From contig WHVD01000025.1 of NCBI GenBank assembly GCA_015178975.1, positions 682,001-746,000 of the forward strand: a DNA stretch of 64,000 bases. Reading direction: 5' to 3'. Below, in pieces: positions 22,641 to 34,069 of this stretch (position 1 is its first letter; every line of letters starts with the position of its first letter). The position numbers and the translations under genes are program-made. The notes under the pieces are model-generated. The model was not told the origin of the DNA and searched no databases. It was given only the letters and a program-made list of their open reading frames with translations. Source of the DNA: Hysterangium stoloniferum. Taxonomy: Eukaryota > Basidiomycota > Agaricomycetes > Hysterangiales > Hysterangiaceae.

Positions 22641-23500
22641 ACAATTGTATCTGCCAAGTGACACTATAACATCGACGCTAATATTACTATGCGGGAGCTC
22701 AATGCCTGGAAGTAGACGTACTGGTTTAAAAGGGGCACCACTGTAATCCTGGCCGTCTCACCACATCCGTCTCACCACATCCGTCTCACCACATCCGTCT
22801 CACCACAACATGGATTACTCCACCATTGTCCATCGATTTCTCATTCCTTTTGTTCCCCCGATCCGATCCCACCATTGTCTACTCGATCTCGATTGCTCGT
22901 TCCTTTTGTTCTCCCTCACCCTCAGATCTCTTTTGTTATACAAGCCTCATTGTTCCATTCCGATATATAGTAGGTCTAACCTTTCACAAGAAAGGGCATC
23001 TTTTACGCTCCCGCCGAGCTTTACTGTAAATCTCTACATTTCACTATCTTCAATAAAGACAAACTTGTCCTGTCTGTTACCAACCGAGTGAGGTTGATAC
23101 AACAACCTTTCAACCACCACAATAAGGAATATATTTGTGGGATAGCCTCAACAACGCATTTAAATATCTCCAAGTCTCCGAGCAATGACTTCATGGTGTG
23201 CCTTCCATGCCCTTTGTATGGATTTGGAGATATTCGAACGCTTTGGTGAGGGTGTCCACACATCCAACAACTTCATACTCCTTACGTGTGGTGTAAGCCT
23301 GCCCTTTTTGAACCAGGACATCTACCTCGAGGCATTGAGCTCACATATATGTATAGTAATGTTGATGTTATAGTGTCACTTGGCAGATACAATAGTCAAC
23401 TGTCTCCTCAAGTTCAAGCATCTCATTCATTTGGCAGGGGCAGTTCCTTGTCCATGAAAGTGATTGATCTAAAACGCAATACATCATCAGTAAAATAAAG
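22530..23500. repeat. Inverted repeat around a short unrelated core
   Basis: About 22530-22700 is the reverse complement of about 23345-23500; the word GTATCTGCCAAGTGACACTA marks the left arm. The 640-bp core holds four copies of a 14-bp unit, CGTCTCACCACATC, at 22753-22808, and C/T-rich sequence that I do not recognise. It may be a separate insertion between inverted gene fragments. Confidence 0.6.
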
Positions 23501-23545
23501 GAATACGAATGCCTTGTCTACATTGACTCTTCTCAGGCTGCCCTC
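23160..23545 (+). pseudogene. Third relic of the unrecognised (F-box/LRR-like) gene
   Basis: It parallels 5220-5470 on the same strand, with shared words such as TTCATGG...GCCTTC, CCAACAACTTCATACTCCTT and AATGCCTTGTCTACATTGAC. No long frame is open. With 22381-22640 it forms a head-to-head pair, as at 4858-5593. Confidence 0.4.
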
Positions 23546-24890
23546 ACAAGGTTCAGTTACCATGCATCAGGAAAATGTTTTCTGTCCTTATATACCTTAA
23601 ATGCACTTGAAAAATGTTTAAGTAGAATTAAGGAAAATTTTGGTAAGGTTGACCTGGCTTGCAGCAAGGACTTTGGATCTTAAAACTACCTTGAAATGCC
23701 CTGGAATGCCACTTACCCCAAGGAAATAGATGTGGATATAAGGAGTGTTCCTACTGCTAAGTGGATCTGTGCCACCATAAGGAAATACCTTCCTGTCAAG
23801 GGGAGTGTAAGGAAAATACCTTATGGCCAAAGGGTGAATAAGGAAGATGCCTTCCGGCCAAAAGGTGAATAACAATGCTTGTATATTAATGATGTTTAAT
23901 AATTTATTTTTCATTCAATTAACACTACAACCATGCCTAATATAAATACGACTTCAGAGGTGGCTGCCAGTGATACTCAACCTAAATAACCATTGTACTA
24001 CTAGGTAACTGCACCAATGCCAATAGTGATGCCACCAGTGGTAATGGTGCCAGGTCTTTTTGGATTAACAGAAAGTTTCATAATGTAGTGTGTGCATTTT
24101 TCAAAGACCTACCATGTGTCAAATATTGTGAAATTGGCTGTGATCAATTGTCAGCTGGATTCCAATCCCATTAAGAGACATCCCACCTTGTTCTGAAAGC
24201 TTGACCAGTGCCAATACTCCATTGTGCTGAATGGAGTCGTCAGTGTCCTTCAAAAGTATGACAATGTCGGGAATGGCAATGGCAGTTCAAAATTTGCCCT
24301 GAAACCCAAGTCAACACACTTACCAAACACATGGAGAGTAATGACCACCTGTACAACTCAGAGAGCCAATTTTCCTTCATGCACTCTAAGGGTTGAAGCT
24401 GGGCAAGGATTTGTCCCAGTGATGCAAAAGTGTAGTGATCTCAGGAATAGTATCCACAATTGCAGTTCAAAATTCAGCTGTGGTCGAAAGGGCAGGCTGA
24501 AACTCAACTGTGGTCAGATGTCACTTGGATCCCGTCCCATTATGTGGCACTGTACCTTGTTCTGAAAGTTTGACCAGTGGTAATTCACCATTTTATTGAA
24601 CAGTTGCATTGGAGTCTCTCAAAAGTATGACAATGTTGGGCACAATGGCAGGTTAAAATTCGGCTGTGATCAAATGTCAGCCAGATTTCCAAACCCTTAT
24701 GATGTACCGCACCAGGTCAAAACAATCAAGTTCAGACCTAATATCCCAGTTTCAAAAATGCTAACAACAATGCCCCTCGCTGCCAATTCACGTGTAAGGT
24801 GCACAAGCTATATTGTCTATGGATAATTCAATAAGAAGAAACTTAATGCTGAACTGAGAAGAAAATGACAAATGTTATACAACAGAAATA
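23546..24890. other. Degenerate tandem and low-order repeats before the copia relic
   Basis: 23580-23880 is rich in AAGGAAATACCTT-like words. Around 24120-24720 a unit of roughly 200-330 bp recurs two or three times in decayed form, with words such as AAAAGTATGACAATGT, CTTGTTCTGAAAG and TTGACCAGTG. No gene motif is seen. It may belong to the upstream part of the copia element, but I cannot show this. Confidence 0.4.
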
Positions 24891-26289
24891 CAATGGCTGC
24901 TGAGATGGCTCATTGCTGTGTTTGCTTGGACAATTTTTGGGAGTGATGAAGTCATGGGTGTCCGTGTCTATTGGCCAGACAAACAGACTGTCACAGTTGA
25001 ATGGAATGTGTACTATGATACAACAGGAGCATCAGCTTCTCATCTTGAGGGGGAGGATTGGAAACTTGTCAAAACAATAACTGAAACTTCTGACATACCT
25101 CAAGGCACCTCCTCGCAGGCCCAAAACATTCCCACAACTCCTTCAACAGCTCCCATAGTTGTAGAAAACCTAATGCATTCTGGCGACACTGATTCAGACA
25201 ATAGCAAACATTCAGACATGAAAAAAACCACCAAACGAACCCGGAAACCTAGCAAAATTATCCAAGACCTTCTCCAAGGCCAGGGATATCATTCTGCATG
25301 ACCCTCAGATCCCATTATCCCCACAGGAATTCAACTCCCACCTCCTGTTCCTAATCCTCTTACTGTTCCTGCATCAACACAGCTCGTTGAAAGTGAAATT
25401 CTTGAAGGTGAAGGCCAAGCAGACTGGATAATGTCTGCAGAAATATTAGGACATGCACTAGTAGCAAAAATCAGTGAAACCAAAGCAATTGAGCCACGAT
25501 CACTCACTGAGGCTCAGAAGTGTCCAGATTGGCCACTCTGGCAAGAAGCCATTTTCGAAGAACTCACAACTTTAAAGGCTGCTGGCACTTGGGAACTAAC
25601 TGATCCACCTGTTGGTGCAAACATTATTGGCTCAAAATGGGTATTCCGTGCCAAAAAGGATGCAGCAGGAAATATCATGCGCTACAAGTGTTACAACCGG
25701 AAATCCCACCGGACTCCAGGCACTAACTTATATGCACCCACACCCTATACGCACCCATTATCAGTTTACTGGAATTCCCGCCAGACTCTGCACATCAGAT
25801 TTGTCTATGTTCGACTTCGTTACGTTGTGTTTCAGTCACCAGAAAACCCACCAGACTCTGTCTCTGTTTATGTCCGACCTCGTCCCATGTGTCAGTCACC
25901 AGACCCACTCAGTGTGAGAGGTACGGCGAAATATACTCAGGAAATATAGTCTGGATGAGCTCATACTATATTCCCTTTATTATTTCTACTCTCTCTATTT
26001 TATTATACACTTATAATTAGTTCGACAACCTATGTATGCAGTACATCAACTCTTGTGGGCTGCATACACACCAGACTTATGTATTCTAGTGCCCATAGTT
26101 AAAACTCAGACACTTTTTTACCTTGCAACCACGACTTACCCAGACACACAGTTAGTGTCCTGTAAGTCATTATTGAGGTATCGTCTCGACCATCACAGAC
26201 AGGCTTCAACAATCTACATAATCTTAGTTTCGAACTGTACCAGTCAAAACCCCATTTATATCTCAATCCGTGTGGACAACATCCACACT

Positions 26290-26505
26290 ACTCTATCATT
26301 CGACTCTCGTTACTCTATCATTCGACTCTCGTTACTCTATCATTCGACTCTCGTTACTCTATCATTCGACTCTCGTTACTCTATCATTCGACTCTCGTTA
26401 CTCTATCATTCGACTCTCGTTACTCTCTCGTTACTCTATCATTCGACTCTCGTTACTCTATCATTCGACTCTCGTTACTCTATCATTCGACTCTCATTAC
26501 TCTTT
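26290..26505. repeat. 22-bp tandem repeat inside the solo-LTR-like element
   Basis: Nine copies of CTCTATCATTCGACTCTCGT plus TA, with one short unit near 26425, are nearly identical. The unit length is not a multiple of three, so the reading frame rotates and the array is open in more than one frame. No function is implied. Confidence 0.9.
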
Positions 26506-26703
26506 TCTACACTCGAGCAGTCACTCAGAATCACACCTAATGGTCGATTCCTTTATTTCGTTGTAGCTATCTACTCTACCTTAGATAGTTACTTCACCCA
26601 GACGTATTGAACTAAATAGTCAATACTTGTTCAGCGTGTATTGAACTTAGACAGTCAATACAACTACATGTCATACCTAAACAGTCGATATTCTTCATAT
26701 ATA

Positions 26704-28305
26704 CAGTGAGGGACAAAACTCTTCCAATGATTTCTAGTTGTGCAAAGATTCTTGACTAACTCAAGAACCACTGTAGCTACAGACCTAAGATTTGGGGAGT
26801 GGTTAGGTCTATATGTTGTCTATTTGCCCTTAAAGTATTATTACATAAGCATCAGTATTTCCCACACTATAAATAAAATACTAATTAAACTGCATTGGAA
26901 GGGTTTTGTCCCTGTCACATGAGTAACATATAACCATATTGTTTATATGCAAATAAGTGCAAATAAAAATCATCTGACCTGTCAAAATTATATATATATA
27001 CATCTGTTTACTTTCCAATCCAAAAACATCCCCATAGCTCAACATTCTACATCATGAAGGCTCTTACTCCTCCTCAGCTTAGCCGTATTCTCACTTTTCT
27101 CAATAAGGGCAAGTCTGCTCCTCAGACCTCTGAAATCACTGGCCAGGATCTGTCCACTATATCCAGAATTCATTCTACCCATTGCTCATCACTTGCCAAC
27201 TCATCTGGTGGCTGTTTATGCAAGCTTTCCTCCTCAGATATTCATTATTCTATTCAACAAATCACTTCTCAAAAGGCTGAAAATGCCACTGAGGTCACCA
27301 AACCATTCAAGATATGACTGGAGAGTCTATTTCAGTTAGAACTGTTCATAGGGCATTCAAGAAGGCTGAAATGAGGGCTATGGTGAAGAGAAAAAGGCCT
27401 TTACTCAATAAGAGGTATAGGAAGGCAAGGATGGACTTTACTCTGGCACACAAGGACTGGACTGTGGATGATTGGAAGAGGGTTGTTTGGTCAGATGAGA
27501 CAAAAATCAATTGTTTGGGATCATATGGGAGGAATTAGATGTGGAAAAGGGCAGGAGAGGGGCTCAGTGGTAGGCTGGTCAAGGGCATGGTCAGGTTTGG
27601 GGGAGGAAATCTGATGTTGTGGAGCTGTATGTTGTGGGAAGGCCCAGGATATTCCACCAAGATTAATGGGAGAATGGAGACTGACCTTTATGGTAGCATT
27701 TTGGAAGATGAACTTCAAGCAACTGTGGAGTATTATAGCAAGAACACAGAAGATGTGGTCTTTCAGCAGGACAATGATACCAAACACAAGAGCACAAATG
27801 CCATTAATTAGTTCAAAGACAATTGATTTATGGTCATAGTATGGCCACCTCAGTCTGCTGACCTTAATCCAATTGAACACCTCTGGTATTACCTCAAAAG
27901 GAGGTTGGGAGAGTATGAAGTGGCACCCAAGAGTATTCATGAGTTGTGGGAGAGGGTTCAGACAGAGTGGGAGAATATCCCTGCCTCTACTTGTCAGAAC
28001 TTGATAGAGAGTATTCCTAGAAGGGTTGAGGCTGTTTTGAAGGCCAAGAGAGGCTATACCAAGTACTAGATTGTTTGATTTGTTCTTTTTATACCAGGGA
28101 CAAAACCCTTCCAATGTGATTATATTAGTGTTTTGTTTATAGTGTGGGAAATACTGATGCTTATGTCATAATATTTTAAGGGCATATAGATAACATATAG
28201 ACCTAACCAATGCCCAAATTTCAGGTCTGTATCTACAGTGGTTCTTGAGTTATTCAAGGATCTTTGCACAACTAAAAATCATTGGAAGGGTTTTGTCCCT
28301 CACTG
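26704..28305 (+). mobile_element. Tc1-type DNA transposon, 1,602 bp, nested in the LTR-like element
   Basis: Flanked by TA (26702-26703 and 28306-28307). The terminal inverted repeats are about 208 bp long. Each carries the motif CATTGGAAGGGTTTTGTCCC near its outer and inner end (inner copies at about 26893-26914 and 28095-28117). This is the IR/DR arrangement of Tc1 elements such as Sleeping Beauty. The transposase between them is broken. The two arms differ at a modest number of positions, so the copy is not very recent. Confidence 0.9.
27054..28069 (+). pseudogene. Tc1 transposase, DD34E, inactive
   Basis: Starts MKALTPPQLSRILTFLNKGK with a helix-turn-helix N-terminus, then ISVRTVHRAFKKAEMRAM. 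The catalytic motifs are VVWSDETKIN, VVFQQDNDTKHKS and SADLNPIEHLWYYLKRR; exactly 34 positions separate the second Asp from the Glu. The gene is inactive: one frameshift near 27305, TAG at 27536 and 27809, and TGA at 27824. Two of the stops sit where the family usually has Trp and one where it has Gly, so all three fit G-to-A changes. About 338 codons in total, normal for the family. Confidence 0.9.
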
Positions 28306-29221
28306 TAGAACAGTTAGAACTTCCACCACTCTGCTCCACTCCGTTTCCCATTATGGTTTATGATTTGTCACTATTCAGACTCCACTCCATTCTGTCCCAT
28401 TCCTAATGCCAAATTTGGTGTTTACTATTCCCATTTTATGTTTTGCTCGTTTCATTTCATCATTACTGGATTTGGTATGTCATTCACTCCACGGTCTATT
28501 TAAAACTGGCAGATGTTGTACATACAATCCAGTCAGAAAATCAGCTTAGATTCCCCCCAGTAATCTAATACATTTTCTGCTCTAAACTCCTACTTGAATC
28601 ACACCACTCATGCTAGTCAGAGCCCACAGGCTCCGGCACATCTATCTCTCTCACCTACCTCGACTCACGACCCACGACCTCTGACCTATGACCCCCGCCC
28701 GGACTCCCCAGGATTCCCGTCCACCTGTCTGAAATTGGACGACACGATCTAGTGAGGGCGCAGCCTATAAGCTGAAGCCAAGTCCTACCGGATATTCTGT
28801 GGGTTTCTCCGGAGACCTGTTGTGTACGTACCCTAACAACAAGGCACAACTGGTCACACAAGGTTTTTCACAGGTCCCAGGTGTCAATTACTTTGATACA
28901 TTTGCTCCGGTTGCCAAGCTCACATCAATACACACAGTCCTTGCAATGGCAGCCGAGCTAGATCTTGAATTGCATCAGATTGATATTAAAGGTGCATATT
29001 TAAATGGAGAACTCACCGCTAAAGAGCAGATTTACATGAAACAACTACCCGGTTATGCTGAAATCAACTCTACTAGCAAAGTCTGCCATCTTTTGAAGAC
29101 ACTGTATGGTTTAGAACAATCTGGGTGGTGCTGGTACCTGACACTCTTACTAAAGCACTCCCATCTGGCAAAGTTAAGCACTTCGCTTCGGAGTTAGGAC
29201 TTACAATGATTTGAGGGGGAG

Positions 29222-29624
29222 TGTTGAATAAGCAAATACATCGTAAGCTCCATGCATCAGCTGCCTTGCCTAACCAGATTAGTTCCGTTACTTGTATTCA
29301 GAAATATAACTTGCTGTCTTCTTGGTCTATTCAATCTTAAACACAAATGATCATGCTTATTTACAGAACTTACTTGTAGTATCACAAGCCATGTAGTTCC
29401 GAATCTTACTTATACTCGTTTATTAGTTAGTTTCATCTCAGCTGTTTAGCCCCGCTCTTGCGTGCAAACACTGAGGTGAGCTAGGTTACATACATACGCT
29501 CTACCCTTTGTACTCACAAATGTACACCTAGATAACTTCATTATCTAGGTAAATATCAGCTGTTTAGCCCCACTCTCGCGTGCAAACACTGAGATAACTT
29601 CATTATCTAGCACCCACTTTAACA
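29222..29624 (+). repeat. 3' LTR of the copia relic
   Basis: It starts TGTTGAATAAGC directly after the purine tract and ends CTTTAACA. Inside, a segment with CAGCTGTTTAGCCCC and GCGTGCAAACACTGAG occurs twice (near 29438 and 29556). No matching 5' LTR is in the window. Confidence 0.75.
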
Positions 29625-30862
29625 ATGTCAATATCATAACTGATTGCAGTCAGGATGTGTCACACACCCTCTTCTTCCTGCTTCCATTCTTAACCAATGT
29701 CCTCCAGCTCAATCAACCTGCCAAGCCTTCTCAAAGTGGCAGGAGGTGACATTATCAGAGCCTATCAGACAAAAGTGAGTGTATAAATACACCTTGGAGT
29801 GCAGACAACAGCTAAATTGACTGTTAATTCTTTCAGTACTTCTCTACTATTATTGATGCATCTGATGACTTTCTTTCCATCAAGAATGCTATAAATTGGG
29901 TGAATGCTGAAAATCTCCAGAATTTCATAGTTGAATGGCTCCAGGTTCCCACATGGTGTACTCCACAGATTGTTGAGTCTTCAACACCTGTAAGTGTGCT
30001 TCCATTGAGACAGCATAAATGACAGCAGGGATCATCAACATCTTCTGAGCATTCAATGGTGATAGCCAGTAAGCTTCATATTCTCTCTGGATGTTCTTCT
30101 TTGCTAATTTTCATGAGCAGTGGAACCAAAGAAGCTGGCCCTGTTGTCTTCTCCCTTGGCAAGATCAAAACTCAATGAGCCATTCATGTTTGCATGCCAC
30201 TTGTCCCTTCACAGCACAGCTGGATGGCATGCCCAATTATAGTCTGCTTATCGCCACCACAATGGGATTGGACTTGAAAGTAGAGGTTCCTAACCTCTAT
30301 CAAATCCTTCTAATGTTGTTGTACGAATGAAAATCAGAGTATCTTAATGCCAGGCTAATAAGAACCAGTCCACCCTCGAGATTCTTTCTCTTACTAGATG
30401 CGGTTGTCTGACACAGACTGCCGTGTGATCAAAATCCTTGAGTGTGTTCGATGTTATGTTTTGATAAGGTTCTACTCTCATAAAGGAACACTCTAAAACA
30501 CCAGGGATCTGGGTCCTTGGTGCTGTGCATATGATGAAACCCCAGGGGATAGGGGGAATTATATTGTAGGTCAGGAATTCCACTTTGATAGTGAGAGGGA
30601 GCTGAAGAGAGAACTCTTATATTCTCGGGGTACCAGGTATGCAACCTTTCTACTAAGCCACGGCTTGCGGCTTAAGACTCGACATATACTTGGAACTGTG
30701 TACATCACATTGAACGCTGGGAGATATCACAGACTTTTTTATCGTGCCATAGAGAACGTTCTATATCATAATCACCAAAGATTGTTACAGTATTATGAAA
30801 AATCAATAGAACAACTTCAGTACCCTCGTATAAGGTGTTATGGAGTCAAAACAGTATATAGG
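29625..30862. other. Intergenic, nothing recognised
   Basis: Sequence behind the copia LTR. Small frames (30091-30330 and 30665-30910) have no family motif. No repeat shared with other parts of the window was noticed. The end overlaps the 3' end of the next gene. Confidence 0.4.
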
Positions 30863-32472
30863 CTAAGGCTGAGGAAGAAATTTCGACCACTGTACTGTAG
30901 CATATGCTGAAGCAGGAAGCGATCTCATACAAATGATAGCCTGAATAAGAAGACAAAGACGCACTACTATGTAACACATTGCTAATACACATCGCCACAC
31001 CAACCTAGCGACGTAAGTGTACCTCATCGGAAGACAAGTATTTGGGGGCGAAGTCTTACCAACTGAGTCGGTAATCAGGGTCGCCAGTGGTAGTAGCACG
31101 AATATTGTTGAACAGGTTCTCCACAACTGCTTCTCAAAGAGTGTAGGAAACTCCCAATTCCATGCAATGCAATGAATGGCCCCCAATAATCCCGCACAGC
31201 CCAGCGTGATATATACCACCGTCTGTAGGACGCTTTTCCCTAATATATTTGCATGAAGAGCGTAAAAAGTCGGGACTTTCTTGGAAGATACAAAAAAACC
31301 CGTTGCTCCAGTCATACCACCAATTGGCGCTAAAATCATTCGTTGAAATGGACATGTGACGAATATGTGGGTTGAGATAGTTTGAAGTCGTTTCTTGAGG
31401 TTTGTCAGGGAATTTTTAAGGAAAACCACACCAGTACGAATTGAGGCTAGAATCGCGTCACTTGTAGGAATCGATGATAGGAAATGAACGAGAGACCAAA
31501 CAACCTCCCCAGTCAGAATATGCCGTACTAGGCGACTTCGTTCGGGTGATGACGAATGGGAAGCGAAGTGGGTGGGTTGATTTTGGACTGACGCGGATGG
31601 TCTTGAAAAAGTACTACTGAATGTTGAAGGTGACATTGTTCTAGATGAGGTCCGTTGCGTTGTTGCCTGCGTTTCCGATGCCGAATTGTTTATGAGTTGG
31701 ATATGAATGGGAGTACGCACATCGAGGGGCTTGTTCCACCAAAAAAAATACATGACTCCGTTGAGAACTGCCAGAGCTAGCGTTGCAAGTTCCAATTGAG
31801 TAATGAGAAGATGCTGAATATGTCTGGTGAGGCACTGGACAATGAACCATGACGTTTGAATAATGACGAAGGATTTAGACAAGGCGTCGCTTTTACCCCT
31901 GTCCATGATTTCCTCCTTTGAGACATGAGGAAATTCAATCACCCCCTCTTGGAGCAGGGTATACAGGTTCTCTGATTCAAGCGTCTGCAGTATGATTTCA
32001 TTCCTACAAAGCAAAAAACCGCCCATTTGGAGGAAGTGACCGTGAAAAGTAGTCCACCCCTGCTCTGAATTTATGTTAGGCAGTAGCCCAAGGTCGTGAT
32101 AAGATCAAAATCACCACTAAATTGCTCTGATATTCTCTTCGCTCCATAATATTGTCTCATCGCCCAGATGAGAACAAGCTCTGGAGCGATCAGAGCCCAA
32201 AACATGATCTTGAGGCGTTGCTTCCCGATTGTCCACCACGAATCGTCCGGCGAAGGGATGTTCGGATGAACAGAGACCCAAGAGCAGGCCAGTATCGTGG
32301 TAAGGCAACTGCAAACTATATCGGCTGCGGATCTGAGGTTTGTTGGTTGGGCTTCATATATTGTGGTCGATTTCGTGAAGTCAACCATTACCCAACACTC
32401 TTCAGGAGGGGAAAGAGGTACCGATTTTGCTCTACTGGGCAGGTAGAAAAATAATATTATGAGGAGAAACAT
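30863..32472 (-). CDS. Uncharacterised basidiomycete multi-pass membrane protein
   Basis: A 519-aa protein from two exons, 32472-32115 and 32064-30863. The chosen start gives a signal-peptide-like N-terminus, MFLLIILFFYLPSRAKS; the frame extends upstream but without an ATG. Landmarks: SCLTTILACSWVSVHPNIPS, then ALIAPELVLIWAMRQYYGAK, MGGFLLCRNE, and LELATLALAVLNGVMYFFWW followed by NKPLDV. About six hydrophobic segments follow, to SAYATVQWSKFLPQP. This text recalls a large basidiomycete family of unknown function. The 50-nt intron (GTGATT...TTCAG) is chosen for frame and homology; an additional small intron in the last third cannot be excluded. Confidence 0.75.
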
Positions 32473-34069
32473 AGGGGGGAGCGTGGAAAGAGTGATGATA
32501 CTAAGCAGCTCCTGATATTGAAATATGTCGTATAGCAGGCATGTTATTGGAAGCAGCAACGTGGTGTGGTGAACCGGCGCTTTAATACCGCCCTCGATGA
32601 AAAAGCGTGGTTCATGCAGGTTTCATAATAATTAAGTCTTCATAGAGGACACGGCAAAATGCATTGATGGAAGCATACAAGGTAAATATCCGTCAGCATC
32701 ATGTGACTTAGGACTGCTTCAAGGCAGGATGTGGATCGAACAGTTCCAACGCCGAACTCCCAAGCTGAACGCTATGTCATACGATGCAATTGAGTAATAT
32801 AGCGTATATTTAGCGTTATTGTGACGGAATAATGGCCACGGGATGCAAACCAGCATTTCTCCGCAGGAGCCGTACATATGCAATGTCGCCTCAACTGTCA
32901 ATAGGGGAGGAGCAAGGACGACCAATGGTCGCGTTTACCTAACGCAAAGAAAGGGTGTGTGCGACTCTCAACGTGCGGATGTCGGGAAGGATAGCAGAAA
33001 CGAGGATACGATCGTATGTGCCAATGGTGTGACAGACACCGAGCCATGCATGTCAGTGGGAAAGGAAAAGCTTGTAGGTATCACCTCGGAGTCTGGGGGA
33101 GCATCTTCGCCGGTGTCTGCGTCATTTCTGAATTATTTCATCACAAATTGACCTCAACTACAGTATACTGCATGGACGTACTAGCAAAGTCGGCTCGACA
33201 GCGATAATAAAGCGCAATCCGATGCAGGTCCGTTTTTTCGGCTCGTTTTTCTTGTGATGACGTAACGAAACGTAGATCGATCTGCTATAGACGAGGGGTG
33301 AACCCGTGCGTGGGGGACAAGCCCCCACATACCCCACCTCCAGCTTTACTCTGTATCAACGATTTTAATTAATTTAAAATGATTTAAAATGATTTAAGGA
33401 TTAAAAACTGTTCAAAATCATTTAGAAAAATATAAAATGAATTATTAACATTTAAAGTTGTTTACAATATTTGAAGCCTCCAAAATCATTTAACAACCAT
33501 TTTAATGCGTTTGAGAACATTTAAAAGTGTTTAAAATTGATTAGAAATATTTATACTCATATAAAATCATTTAGAAACCTCTAAAAGCACCTGAAATGTT
33601 CGGATTTGTTTAAAAAATATTGAAAGGCTTTAAAACATTTAGAGACAGTTTAAATTGTCTGAAACCATTTACAACCTTTTAAAAACCTTTCAAGTGTAAT
33701 GTGGTTAAAATTGTTTAAAATTGTTTGAAATCATTTAAGAATGGATGAGCATGGATTGAGCATTGATAGAACTTTGATAGAGCATTGATTGAGAATGGAT
33801 GAAAATGGATTAATAATTGATAGAGCTTTGATGGAGCTTTGATAGAGTATTGATTGAGAATTGATCAACATTGATGGAGCATTTATTGAGAATTGAGCAT
33901 CCGTGGAACATTTATGGAGCATGGATTGAGCATTATTGCAAATTGATGAGCATTGCCAGGATTTTATATGCATGGCTGGATTTGATTGGTATGTATTTCA
34001 GCGACCGCAAACTGACACTGGACTGGAGGCTCCTCGGCAAGCCGTCCAGCCTTGCTTGACTAAAAAGGG
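32473..34069. other. Intergenic with AT-rich decayed repeats
   Basis: 32473-33290 holds the promoter side of the membrane-protein gene and unassigned frames. Near 33325 a small hairpin GTGGGGGACAAGCCCCCAC occurs. 33360-33720 is very AT-rich, with scattered AATCATTTAAAA-like words. 33725-33960 is a loose tandem array of the word GAGCATTGATTGAGAATTGA. None of these codes for a protein; frames over the array are by-products. Confidence 0.6.

Larger units (their letters stand above)
25689..28838 (-). mobile_element. Solo-LTR-like element inside copia, flanked by ACAAG
   Basis: The element starts TGTTACAACCGG and ends CCCTAACA, with ACAAG at 25684-25688 and 28839-28843. Without the Tc1 transposon inside it, about 1.55 kb remains, with no second LTR boundary and no gag or pol. 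A long solo LTR is therefore the simplest reading. On the minus strand its start shares words with the solo LTR at 48080 (GGATATTC/AATATCC and ACTTGGCTTCAGCTTA), which suggests the same LTR family and minus orientation. Confidence 0.65.
24900..29624 (+). mobile_element. Ty1/copia relic: pol part and 3' LTR, with nested insertion (fossil)
   Basis: The text VTVEWNVYYDTTGASASHLE (near 24990) is the linker typical between integrase and reverse transcriptase of basidiomycete copia elements. Reverse-transcriptase (RVT_2) motifs follow: WQEAIFEELTTLKAAGTWEL before the insertion, then VNYFDTFAPVAKLTSIHTVL and LHQIDIKGAYLNGEL after it. A purine tract GAGGGGGAG precedes a 403-bp 3' LTR (29222-29624). 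The 5' LTR, gag and most of the integrase are missing. It is broken; the 3.15-kb insertion is at 25689-28838. Confidence 0.85.

Noticed and set aside
22749-22810. CRISPR-like array (four 14-bp repeats)
   Set aside because: The units are directly adjacent without spacers and the genome is eukaryotic; it is a simple tandem repeat.
26032-26610. 192-codon frame within the LTR-like element
   Set aside because: It is produced by the 22-bp tandem array; the repeated peptide text simply follows the DNA period.
27521-28114. 197-codon minus-strand frame
   Set aside because: Antisense shadow of the Tc1 transposase, which shows the DD34E motifs on the plus strand.
32843-33151. 102-codon plus frame
   Set aside because: No motif, no splice context and no ATG environment worth noting; kept as unassigned intergenic sequence.
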